Assembly: GCF_001642325.1 (NCBI RefSeq)
Contig: NZ_LSFI01000001.1
Span: 1 to 64,000, forward strand
From: Thermodesulfatator autotrophicus
GTDB lineage: Bacteria > Desulfobacterota > Thermodesulfobacteria > Thermodesulfobacteriales > Thermodesulfatatoraceae
Direction of reading: 5' to 3'
Length of the DNA: 64,000 nt
How positions within the stretch are numbered: the first letter of the stretch is position 1; the number at the start of each line of letters is the position of its first letter. Below are positions 8,248 to 15,595 of this stretch, piece by piece. Under the pieces are notes generated by a model that saw only the letters and a list, made by a program, of their open reading frames with translations, searched no databases and had not been told where the DNA came from. The position numbers and the translations under genes were made by a program.

Positions 8248-9156
8248 GTGGAGCTTTTTCAACATACCATATTAGAATCATTCAAACTCAGCGGAGAGGG
8301 AGTCCTTTCTGGAAAGGAAATTCTTCTTGAGTTTTGCCCGGCGCCACCGAATCACGGAATCGTCTTTGTGCGGGCAGACTTACCTACCCCGGTGTCTATT
8401 CCAGTAACACCAGAAACCGCCTTTGCTATAGATGGTGCTTCAGGCGTAGCTCTTGGAAAACATCATATCCTTTACGTAGAACATCTCCTTTCAGCTTTAA
8501 ATGGCCTGGCTATAGATAACCTTCTTATCAGGGTTTACGGCGAAGAAATTCCCCTTTTTGACGGGTCAGCCAAAGTATTTATTGAAACATTCTTGGCCCT
8601 CGGGCGTAAGCCGCAGTGGGCTTTAAGACGATACATTCAAATAGAAGAAGAAATCGTTGTTACCGATGAAAGGGGGCGGGTGGTTATAAGTCCTGCTGAG
8701 GGGTTAAAAGTTTCTTGTGAAATAAATTTTCCGCACCCTCTAATCGGAAAGCAAAGTTTTTCTTTAGATGTTTGTCAGGAAAAATATGTTTCCCAGATTT
8801 CTTTTGCCCGAACATTTGCTTTTCTTGAAGATATAGTTCGTCTTCGCAAGGCAGGAGTTCTGCGCGGCGGAAGCCTTGATAATGCCATCGTATTAGACGA
8901 AGCTCAAATATTAAACCCTGACGGTTTGCGCTTTCCTGACGAATTTGTCCGCCATAAAGTATTAGATGTTATCGGCGATTTATACCTGCTTGGAGCCCCT
9001 GTGCTGGCTAAAGTTGAAGCCAAATGCTCTTCCCATAAACTTCACCAGAAAGCAATCCAGGCTGTATGGAATAGCGCTTATGCCTGGCGCTGGTATCCTT
9101 CACCAGGGCGGGCTCCAGTCAAGCCAGCCGCTCTCTTACCAGCTTTTGCCGCTTAA
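8248..9156 (+). CDS. lpxC: UDP-3-O-acyl-N-acetylglucosamine deacetylase
   Basis: LpxC (302 aa) catalyses the committed step of lipid A synthesis. The start is GTG at 8248, with GGGAG seven bases upstream. With this start the zinc-site residues fall close to the standard numbering: Glu78-His79 in VEHLLSAL, His236 and Asp240 in HKVLDVIGDLYLLG, and His263 in SSHKLHQKA. The upstream ATG at 8224 has no ribosome site. The C-terminus is slightly divergent. It is monocistronic, with a possible -24/-12 promoter in front and a strong terminator behind. Together with kdsB and lptD it shows a lipopolysaccharide-bearing outer membrane. Confidence 0.95.
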   Translation: MELFQHTILESFKLSGEGVLSGKEILLEFCPAPPNHGIVFVRADLPTPVSIPVTPETAFAIDGASGVALGKHHILYVEHLLSALNGLAIDNLLIRVYGEEIPLFDGSAKVFIETFLALGRKPQWALRRYIQIEEEIVVTDERGRVVISPAEGLKVSCEINFPHPLIGKQSFSLDVCQEKYVSQISFARTFAFLEDIVRLRKAGVLRGGSLDNAIVLDEAQILNPDGLRFPDEFVRHKVLDVIGDLYLLGAPVLAKVEAKCSSHKLHQKAIQAVWNSAYAWRWYPSPGRAPVKPAALLPAFAA

Positions 9157-9200
9157 GCTTAATAAGAGAAGAAGTAGCGGGAGGTATTTAGGGTGGATTT

Positions 9201-9231
9201 AAGAAGCGGGGTCTTACCCCGCTTCTTTTTT
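9201..9231 (+). terminator. Rho-independent terminator after lpxC
   Basis: The hairpin has an 11-bp perfect stem (AAGAAGCGGGG / CCCCGCTTCTT), a TCTTA-type loop, and a following T run. It ends plus-strand transcription at the convergent border with the Fe-S subunit gene; its T run overlaps that gene's stop codon. Confidence 0.9.
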
Positions 9232-9688
9232 AGGCTGAAAAAGGTTTTATCTCCACAAATTTTAAGGCCTTAGTAGTGCACTTGCTTACACAGGCCGGAC
9301 TCAATCCCTGGTCAATTCTGTCTTTACAAAAATCACACTTTACCGCCTTTCCTGTAGCAGGATTAAACTGGGGAACATGCCAGGGGCAGGCACCTGCGCA
9401 TAACATACAACCGATACATTTTTCTTCTTCAATAAAGACTATGCCGTCCTCCCTTTTTTGCATAGCTCCTGTAGGACAAACTGAAATGCAATAAGGGTCT
9501 TCACAGTGATAACAGGAACGAAAATAAAATTCAGTCTTAGGTACACCTTTTATTTTCTTTAAAGGATCATGGGTTATTTCACAGAGTATTGGCCCCACTG
9601 GAAGCTTTTTGTTAGTTTTACAATGGACTTCACAAGCATGGCAGCCTATACAACGCTTTGTGTTTAGATAAATCATATAACGGTTCAT
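9230..9688 (-). CDS. Four-cluster ferredoxin-like electron transfer subunit (PsrB/DmsB family)
   Basis: This 152-aa protein has sixteen cysteines in four groups: CIGCHACEVHC near residue 13, CYHCEDPYCISVC, CIGCMLCAGAC, and CDFC followed by a distant CVSKC. This is the arrangement of the beta subunits of molybdopterin oxidoreductases, which pass electrons between the catalytic subunit and a membrane or soluble partner. The ATG overlaps the stop of the catalytic gene (ATGA), and AGGAGA precedes it. It is shorter than typical PsrB/PhsB (about 190). No membrane anchor gene (PsrC/NrfD type) follows, so the electron donor is unknown. Confidence 0.88.
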   Translation of the reverse strand: MNRYMIYLNTKRCIGCHACEVHCKTNKKLPVGPILCEITHDPLKKIKGVPKTEFYFRSCYHCEDPYCISVCPTGAMQKREDGIVFIEEEKCIGCMLCAGACPWHVPQFNPATGKAVKCDFCKDRIDQGLSPACVSKCTTKALKFVEIKPFSA

Positions 9689-11796
9689 AGCTCTACTCTC
9701 CTTTTAGGGTTACGAGAACTTCGTCTTACAATCACAAAACGCTCACAGAGACAAAGGCCTCCTCCTACTGGGTCCATCCTTTGAAGAAGACCCTCCATCA
9801 GCTTTTGGTCAGCAAAGCCAGCATTATAAGCTCGCGTCTGATAAGGAATCTCTCGACCAAATCCATGGACGGTATAAACAACCTCTGGATGAATAAATTC
9901 AGTTACATGAGCTTTTCCAGTAAATTTCACTGAATCAGCTATTATATCCACAAGGTCTCCTTCTTTGATACCCAATTTTTGGGCTTCTCGGGCGTTAAGC
10001 CAAAGGGTATTTTCAGGCATAAGCTCATGAAGCAGGGGGTTGTTAATAGTATGACTATGGGTATGCACCGGGGACCGACCAAAAATAAGCCTATATTTTC
10101 CTTTGGGAGGCCTGCAAGGACTTTCGTATGGTTTAAGAGAAGGAAAACCGGCCTCTTCTAATTTATTGCTTATTATTTCAATTTTTCCGGTAGGCGTTTT
10201 GAATTTACCTTCCAGTTTTTCCCGGTCGTATAATACGGGCTTATCAGTTAAAGGAATAAAACCTTTGTCGTTAAAGTCCTCTATACTGAATCCTGTAGGT
10301 TCAAGCTGCCATTCCCAAATCTCATCAATGTCTTTAAAAGGAAAAACGTTTTTAAGGCCTAACCTTTCTGTTAAAAGGAGAAAAATCTCCCAGTTTGCTT
10401 TGGTATTATAACGGGGTTCAAGAACCCTTTGCCTGAGCCACAAATAGGGCTTAGTTCCCTTTTTTAAGGCTATAGGGGTCTCCCGTTCCAGATAAGTAGA
10501 TTCAGGAAGAATGATATCACTGTACCAGCCAAATTCACTATAATGTGTGTCAATAGAGACTAGCAGTTCACAGTTATCAAGGGCCTCTTTTTGGGCTTCA
10601 GGATCAGGGAAACAGGTAAAAGGGTCATGACGATAACAAATCAAGGCTTTAATCGGATAAGGATCCTCGGTTAACATAGCGTCATAAAAGAGATGAAAAA
10701 GGCCTGGTCCCGCATCAAAGTGTTTATATCGCCAGCCCACTCCATCAGCTCTTTTTTCTTCCGGTTTTTTTACTAAAGAAGAAAAGTTACGGGGCCCTTT
10801 TTTCTGGCAATCAGCAGCACCTTTAGTAAAAATTTGTCCACCAGGAACTTCAATATTTCCCATAAGCACGTTTAAGATGTGGATAGCACGACTGGTATAA
10901 AAAGAATCTCTATAACGGGATAACATCCAACCTCGGTGGAATATCACTTGAGGCTTTTGCTGGGCAATTTCAGATACAAATTCTTTGATATTCTTAGCTT
11001 TTATGCCACATTCTTTAGCCGCCCACTCAGCAGTGTAAGGTTCTATAAACTTCTTTAGTTCTTCAAATCCCAGCACATATTTTTCAATAAATTCAGCATC
11101 ATAGGCATTCTGGTTGATTATTTCGTTTATCATTCCCAGACAGAGGGCATAATCGGTTCCCGGGTTAATCATAAAAAAGCGGTGAGCTTTGATACCAGTT
11201 AGTGTTTGACGGCAGTCAATATAGGTAAGTCTTCCTCCTTTTTCCATCATATCTAAAACCTGATTTACTTCCGCCACTCCCAAAGAAGCCAAAATATTTC
11301 GGCCAAACAAAATCAAATGTTTAGTATTCTTTATATCCAAGGCAAAGCCTTTTCTTCCTACACCATATACAGAGAGACTTGCATGATGAATATTACGGCC
11401 GCAAGCACTATCATGGTTGGTATAGTTGGGAGACCCCAGAGCAAAACAGAAAGCTTTCCACATGTCCTGCCAGGGACCTCCCCTGGTGCTAACCATTATT
11501 GAACGAGCACCGTACTTGGAAATTATGTTTTCCAGTTTAGTGGCTAGATAGTCTATGGCTGTCTCCCAAGAAACCGGATCCCATTTCCCTGATCCTCTAG
11601 GACCTTTACGAATTAACGGTGTTTGAGGTTTTTCGCTATCCTTTACCAGGGCTTCCCCTGCAGCTCCCCGAGCGCAGAGAGAGCCGCCTAATAAATAAGG
11701 ATTTCCTTCTATCCATTTTATTTCATTATTGTCAACCTCAACTTTTATAGGACATCTAACCGTACACATGCCACAAATACTCCAAACCGTTCTCAT
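9685..11796 (-). CDS. Molybdopterin oxidoreductase catalytic subunit (PsrA/PhsA-like)
   Basis: The protein is 703 aa. MRTVWSICGMCTVRCPIKVEV gives a CxxCxxxC plus distal Cys (LCARG) for the N-terminal 4Fe-4S cluster. SACGRN carries the probable Cys ligand to Mo/W. HTHSHTINNP near residue 600 and the C-terminal LNAREAQKLGIKEGDLVDI belong to the molydopterin dinucleotide-binding domain. The nearest described relatives are polysulfide/thiosulfate and arsenate-type reductases of the DMSO reductase family. The start at 11796 has GGAGGG upstream; extending to 11865 adds no Tat signal. With no Tat motif and no anchor gene, a cytoplasmic location is likely, unlike classical PsrABC. The substrate cannot be named. 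Confidence 0.85.
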   Translation of the reverse strand: MRTVWSICGMCTVRCPIKVEVDNNEIKWIEGNPYLLGGSLCARGAAGEALVKDSEKPQTPLIRKGPRGSGKWDPVSWETAIDYLATKLENIISKYGARSIMVSTRGGPWQDMWKAFCFALGSPNYTNHDSACGRNIHHASLSVYGVGRKGFALDIKNTKHLILFGRNILASLGVAEVNQVLDMMEKGGRLTYIDCRQTLTGIKAHRFFMINPGTDYALCLGMINEIINQNAYDAEFIEKYVLGFEELKKFIEPYTAEWAAKECGIKAKNIKEFVSEIAQQKPQVIFHRGWMLSRYRDSFYTSRAIHILNVLMGNIEVPGGQIFTKGAADCQKKGPRNFSSLVKKPEEKRADGVGWRYKHFDAGPGLFHLFYDAMLTEDPYPIKALICYRHDPFTCFPDPEAQKEALDNCELLVSIDTHYSEFGWYSDIILPESTYLERETPIALKKGTKPYLWLRQRVLEPRYNTKANWEIFLLLTERLGLKNVFPFKDIDEIWEWQLEPTGFSIEDFNDKGFIPLTDKPVLYDREKLEGKFKTPTGKIEIISNKLEEAGFPSLKPYESPCRPPKGKYRLIFGRSPVHTHSHTINNPLLHELMPENTLWLNAREAQKLGIKEGDLVDIIADSVKFTGKAHVTEFIHPEVVYTVHGFGREIPYQTRAYNAGFADQKLMEGLLQRMDPVGGGLCLCERFVIVRRSSRNPKRRVEL

Positions 11797-11829
11797 TAAT
11801 TCCCTCCAGATATTAATGCTTATTGAGCA

Positions 11830-11858
11830 ATAATAGTGTTTATTAAAACTGAAAACAA
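11830..11858 (-). promoter_or_regulatory. Candidate sigma-70 promoter for the molybdoenzyme operon
   Basis: On the minus strand, TTGTTT (11858-11853), a 17-base spacer and TATTAT (11835-11830) are followed by a leader of about 27 bases to the ATG at 11796. The -10 is good and the -35 weak. Confidence 0.4.
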
Positions 11859-12226
11859 AAAACAATTGCCCAAGAAATACACATAGATTACTAAATAAAT
11901 TCTAAAACCAGACTAGATGAAAATTTTTCTTAAAAAGCCCTCTAAATCTCTTAATAAGAGAAAGTTTTCTCTTTCACAAAAACGTGCTAGACAAAAATTC
12001 ACAAAAGAAAAGATAAACTAAAAGTGTTTATCGTAAAAAAACTCTAATAATCATTATCAAACTCTCAACAGTTACTTACTGGAACAGTGCACAAGTTATG
12101 ACAAATAAAGCAATAATTAGATTGAGAAAAATCTAAAGTTCTGGAAAACTGGAAAGGTTTATAACCCTAAAAAGACAAAAGCTTTTAATCTTTGCGAGAT
12201 ATCTGTCTTTATGCTAAAAAATTGAC
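11859..12226. other. AT-rich intergenic region, no gene seen
   Basis: This lies between the divergent molybdoenzyme and cinA genes. I see no open frame of note. It contains the palindromes CTCTTAATAAGAG (11948-11960) and GAGAAAGTTTTCTC (11958-11971), which overlap, and a Fur-box-like element at 12045-12059. Several TGTTTA and AAACAC-type words recur. The cinA ATG has no visible ribosome site, so regulation of cinA starts are unclear. Confidence 0.5.
12045..12059. promoter_or_regulatory. Fur-box-like palindrome
   Basis: TAATAATCATTATCA matches the 7-1-7 Fur consensus TGATAATNATTATCA at 13 of 14 defined positions. It lies about 250 bases upstream of the molybdoenzyme ATG and about 170 upstream of cinA, thus not over either obvious promoter. 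In AT-rich DNA a chance match is possible. Confidence 0.35.
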
Positions 12227-13501
12227 ATGGCAGGGGCAATTCTAGCTATAGGGAATGAACTGGTAGAAGGCCGCATTTTAAATCGCACCAGTTTCTGGGC
12301 AGCCAGGCAGCTTTTATTCAGAGGCTATGAAATCAAAGAAATTAATACCATTCCCGACGAACCTGCCCTCATAGAACATTACGTCAAAGATTTTCTCAAC
12401 CGTTATGACTTCCTCATTGTAAGCGGAGGCCTTGGCCCCACCAGCGATGACCTTACCAACGCCGCGGTAGCCAGAGCTCTTGACCGCCAGATAATTAGAT
12501 TCAAAGAGATGGAAAAACGCATCAGAGAGCGAGAAAAAGCCTACGGCCTTCCAGAAAACCCCCTGCGCCTTAAAATGGCCGACTTACCAGAAGGGGCCGA
12601 ACTGCTTACAGACAAACATCCTATGGCTGGTTACTTTTTGAAACTAAAAGAAAAGCTCCTCTTTTGCCTGCCAGGAGTGCCAGAGGAATTTGAGTTTTTA
12701 CTTAAAGAAAAGGTAATCCCCCTTCTAGAAAAATTTTTACCACTTAAAGGCATCTTTTTGTTTAAGCTCTTTAAACTCTTTGGTTTGAATGAGGCTGAAG
12801 TAAATCTTGCCCTGGAAGGGCTTGAAAGGCAATGGAAAAACGTCTCCATTGGTTACTATCCTTGCACCCCGGAAATACACGTCTCTTTGCGTATAAAGGG
12901 CTCCCAAAAAGAAGAAGCAGAAAAACTTCTTGATAAAGTTTCACAAAAAATCAAAGAACTATTTGGGCCCTATATTTTTGGAGAAAATGAAGACCTACTT
13001 GAAGGCGTAATAGGGAAGCTCCTTTTAGAACGAAAGGAAACTTTAGCGCTGGCAGAATCCTGCACCGGTGGTTTGGTGGCCTCTCGCATAACCCGTATTC
13101 CAGGTTCTTCGGCTTATTTTGAGAGGGGAGTAGTTTCTTATTCTAATGAGGCCAAAATAGAAATTCTTGGAGTTCCTGAAGAAGACATTAAAACCTTTGG
13201 TGCAGTAAGTGAGCCGGTGGCTAAGGCTATGGCTGAAGGAGTTAAAAAGCTTGCCAAAACTACTTATGGCATAGGAATAACTGGCATAGCCGGCCCAACC
13301 GGTGGCACTAAGGACAAACCTGTAGGCACTGTGTGGATAGGGTTTTCATGTAAAGATGGCACAGTGGCCCAGTGTTTCCTCTTTCCAGGAAACCGCCACA
13401 CTGTGCAGGATTACGCGGCAAGCACTGCTCTTGACTGGCTAAGACGTTATTTGCGTTATGGCACGCTTATTCCTGGCTATCAGTTTACCTGCAAACATTA
13501 A
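12227..13501 (+). CDS. cinA: CinA-like protein (nicotinamide-nucleotide amidase / MoCF domain)
   Basis: The protein has 424 aa. The N-terminal molybdopterin-binding-like (COG1058) domain covers about residues 1-170 (AGAILAIGNELVEGR, VSGGLGPTSDDLT). The C-terminal CinA domain covers about 255-415, with the catalytic serine in LAESCTGGLVASR and the GITGIAGPTGG loop. The family deamidates nicotinamide mononucleotide in NAD salvage; the N-terminal domain may act as an ADP-ribose pyrophosphatase. Both domains are intact. The ATG lacks a Shine-Dalgarno. The last 15 codons overlap thpR, extending the protein a little beyond the usual WLRRYL end. Confidence 0.93.
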   Translation: MAGAILAIGNELVEGRILNRTSFWAARQLLFRGYEIKEINTIPDEPALIEHYVKDFLNRYDFLIVSGGLGPTSDDLTNAAVARALDRQIIRFKEMEKRIREREKAYGLPENPLRLKMADLPEGAELLTDKHPMAGYFLKLKEKLLFCLPGVPEEFEFLLKEKVIPLLEKFLPLKGIFLFKLFKLFGLNEAEVNLALEGLERQWKNVSIGYYPCTPEIHVSLRIKGSQKEEAEKLLDKVSQKIKELFGPYIFGENEDLLEGVIGKLLLERKETLALAESCTGGLVASRITRIPGSSAYFERGVVSYSNEAKIEILGVPEEDIKTFGAVSEPVAKAMAEGVKKLAKTTYGIGITGIAGPTGGTKDKPVGTVWIGFSCKDGTVAQCFLFPGNRHTVQDYAASTALDWLRRYLRYGTLIPGYQFTCKH

Positions 13502-14030
13502 AGAACAGCTCAAGGGTATTCAGGAAGACCTGGCCCAAAGCCGGGCCCAGGTGCGCTGGGTGCGGCCTGAGGGCATTCATCTCACTATCAAGTTTCTGGG
13601 CGAAGTTCCAGAAGAAAAAATAAGCGAAATAATTAGCCAGATAGAAAAAGTCCTCCAAAAACTTAAACCAGGTAAGTTACATTTTAAAATTAAAGGCCTT
13701 GGAGTTTTCCCAAATCCACGTTCTCCCCGGGTAGTATGGGCAGGCCTTGAAGGAGATCTTGCCACACTTGCCAGGCTAAAACGACAAATTGAAGAAGCCT
13801 TTGTCCCCTTGGGTTTTCCTATGGAAACTCGTGCCTTTGTGCCTCACCTTACTCTTGGGAGAATAAAATCCTCTAAAAGACGCCAGGCCTTGATGGAAAA
13901 AATTAACACCTACCAGGAAAAAGAATGGTCTCTACCAGAACCAATAGAAGTAGAAGAACTGGTGCTATACGAAAGCAAGCTCCATCCAGAAGGAGCCATT
14001 TACATTCCCCGTAAACGCTTTCCATTGTAA
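13458..14030 (+). CDS. thpR: RNA 2',3'-cyclic phosphodiesterase ThpR (LigT family)
   Basis: This 190-aa 2H phosphoesterase has two HxTx motifs, HLTIKFLG (about residue 37) and HLTLGRIK (about 130), which form the catalytic pair. The family opens 2',3'-cyclic phosphate RNA ends, and its gene commonly follows cinA. The start MARLFLAISLPANIK is canonical, so the 44-base overlap with cinA is real rather than a start error. In this genome the pair is followed by a zinc-ribbon gene and a cation transporter. Confidence 0.93.
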   Translation: MARLFLAISLPANIKEQLKGIQEDLAQSRAQVRWVRPEGIHLTIKFLGEVPEEKISEIISQIEKVLQKLKPGKLHFKIKGLGVFPNPRSPRVVWAGLEGDLATLARLKRQIEEAFVPLGFPMETRAFVPHLTLGRIKSSKRRQALMEKINTYQEKEWSLPEPIEVEELVLYESKLHPEGAIYIPRKRFPL

Positions 14031-14141
14031 ATGGCCTAAAGCTGATAGTAATTGCCCATTTTAAAGGGCCAAAGCTGCAATTGACTTTGAGTTGCAAAAA
14101 GATTAGGTTCTTTAAAAAGAATTAGCTAAGGAGGCCCTTTA

Positions 14142-14321
14142 GTGGAAATTTATCGTGAATTTGAGTGTTTTTCCTGTGGTTATAAATGGCGTGTTCCTTT
14201 TGGAACTGGCCGTGTTTTTACCTGCCCTAAATGTAGCAGCTTAAAGATCAGGCGCACCAACCCTGGCCCTCCGAAAGGGCGAGGAGGTTGGCGCTGGCGT
14301 TTGAGGGGCAGACGAAGATAA
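14142..14321 (+). CDS. Small zinc-ribbon protein (59 aa)
   Basis: GTG start at 14142 preceded by AAGGAGG; too short for a 60-codon cut-off. It has two CxxC knuckles, ECFSCGYKW and FTCPKCSS, separated by about 18 residues. These predict a zinc ribbon of rubredoxin-like type. The tail from residue 37 is very basic and Gly/Arg/Trp-rich (NPGPPKGRGGWRWRLRGRRR), suggesting nucleic acid binding. The stop and the next ATG overlap (TAATG), coupling it to the cation transporter. No named family is recognised; role unknown. Confidence 0.85.
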   Translation: MEIYREFECFSCGYKWRVPFGTGRVFTCPKCSSLKIRRTNPGPPKGRGGWRWRLRGRRR

Positions 14322-15535
14322 TGGAAGATTCTCGCTCTCTTGCCCGGGTAGCATTATTAGCTGCTATTTTCAATCTCTTTTTGGCTGCTGCTAAATATGC
14401 CCTGGGAAAGTATGCTGGAAGCCTTTCTCTTCAAGCAGATGCCCTTCATTCTTTAACAGATGTCATAGGCTCTGTTTCGGTTTTCCTGGGATTAAAATTT
14501 TCTGAACGCAAAAATGAATCCTTTCCTTACGGATTATATAAACTTGAAAACTTAGCTGCCCTTTTAACTTCGGGTTTTATTTTTGTAGCGGCTTATGAAA
14601 TTCTCAAAAACGCCCTTCATGCCTCAAGCAAGCTGGTTGTAGCCAATATCCCTCTAGCCATTTTAAGCCTTTTGATAATGACTGGGGCCCTCTGGGCCTT
14701 TTCACGCTGGGAATACAGTATAGCCAAAAAATCTGGCTCTCCCAGTCTGGCGGCTGATGCTGAACACATGAAAACAGAACTTTTTGGCACCGTAGTAATT
14801 GTAATTGGCCTTTTAGGCGGAATGTTTGGGTATCCCTGGCTTGATAGAATAGCCGCCCTGGTGATAGCCATTATCATCTTCCGTATTGGCTGGGAAATAA
14901 TGATTGATTCCTTTAAAGTTCTTCTGGATATTGGCCTTGAATCAGAAATTATCACTCAAATAACCCAGATAATTAATTCTTTTCCTGAAGTAGTAGAAAT
15001 AAAAAGCTTAGCTGGCCGCCGTTCAGGAAGGTATCGCTTTTTAGAGATTGAACTGGTGCTGGATGCCCACACTTTAGAAGAAGCCCACGAAATCGTCACC
15101 ATGATTGAAGAAGAAATTTATGACCGCTTTCCTGATATTGACCGGGTTATAATTCATTTTGAACCACCGGCTTTGGAGGAGATAAAAGTGGCCGTTCCTT
15201 TAGATGAAAAAGGCCAAATAACTTCTCATTTAGGCTGTGCACCTTATTTTTTGTTTTTGACTATTAATTGTAAAAAAAGGCCCCCTGAAATTGTTGAGCA
15301 AAAAAGAACTTCTAATCCATATTGTAAAGAGGAAAAACGCCGCGGAGTGCTGTTGGCCGAATGGCTTAAAGAACAAAACGTCAATATTTTTATAGTTCCT
15401 TCTGATGATAATAAGGCCCGAGGCCTTTTTTACGCCTTGAGTTCCCTGGGCATAAAAATTCTTTTTCGCCCGGATATTAGCCTGGAAGAACTTCTTAAAA
15501 ATCCACCCTGTCCAAAAGGTAAAATTAACTTTTAA
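14321..15535 (+). CDS. Cation diffusion facilitator fused to a C-terminal FeMo-co-binding-like domain
   Basis: The protein is 404 aa. Six membrane segments occupy residues ~10-210, with the CDF metal-site motifs SLQADALHSLTDV (TM2) and LAADAEHMKTE (TM5). A cytoplasmic CDF C-terminal domain follows (~210-290). From about residue 290 comes VAVPLDEKGQITSHLGCAPY, typical of the NifB/NifX dinitrogenase iron-molybdenum cofactor domain, running to the end. The CDF part exports divalent metals (Zn, Fe, Co, Mn); the extra domain may sense or bind a metal cofactor. The start at 14321 is chosen because it overlaps the zinc-ribbon stop and begins MEDSRSLARV; an upstream frame to 14288 lies inside that gene. 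Confidence 0.88.
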   Translation: MEDSRSLARVALLAAIFNLFLAAAKYALGKYAGSLSLQADALHSLTDVIGSVSVFLGLKFSERKNESFPYGLYKLENLAALLTSGFIFVAAYEILKNALHASSKLVVANIPLAILSLLIMTGALWAFSRWEYSIAKKSGSPSLAADAEHMKTELFGTVVIVIGLLGGMFGYPWLDRIAALVIAIIIFRIGWEIMIDSFKVLLDIGLESEIITQITQIINSFPEVVEIKSLAGRRSGRYRFLEIELVLDAHTLEEAHEIVTMIEEEIYDRFPDIDRVIIHFEPPALEEIKVAVPLDEKGQITSHLGCAPYFLFLTINCKKRPPEIVEQKRTSNPYCKEEKRRGVLLAEWLKEQNVNIFIVPSDDNKARGLFYALSSLGIKILFRPDISLEELLKNPPCPKGKINF

Positions 15536-15595
15536 GTAGAAAACATTTTAATCTTGGTTAAAATCAACACAAAAAAGAAAAAGAGAGGGATGGAA

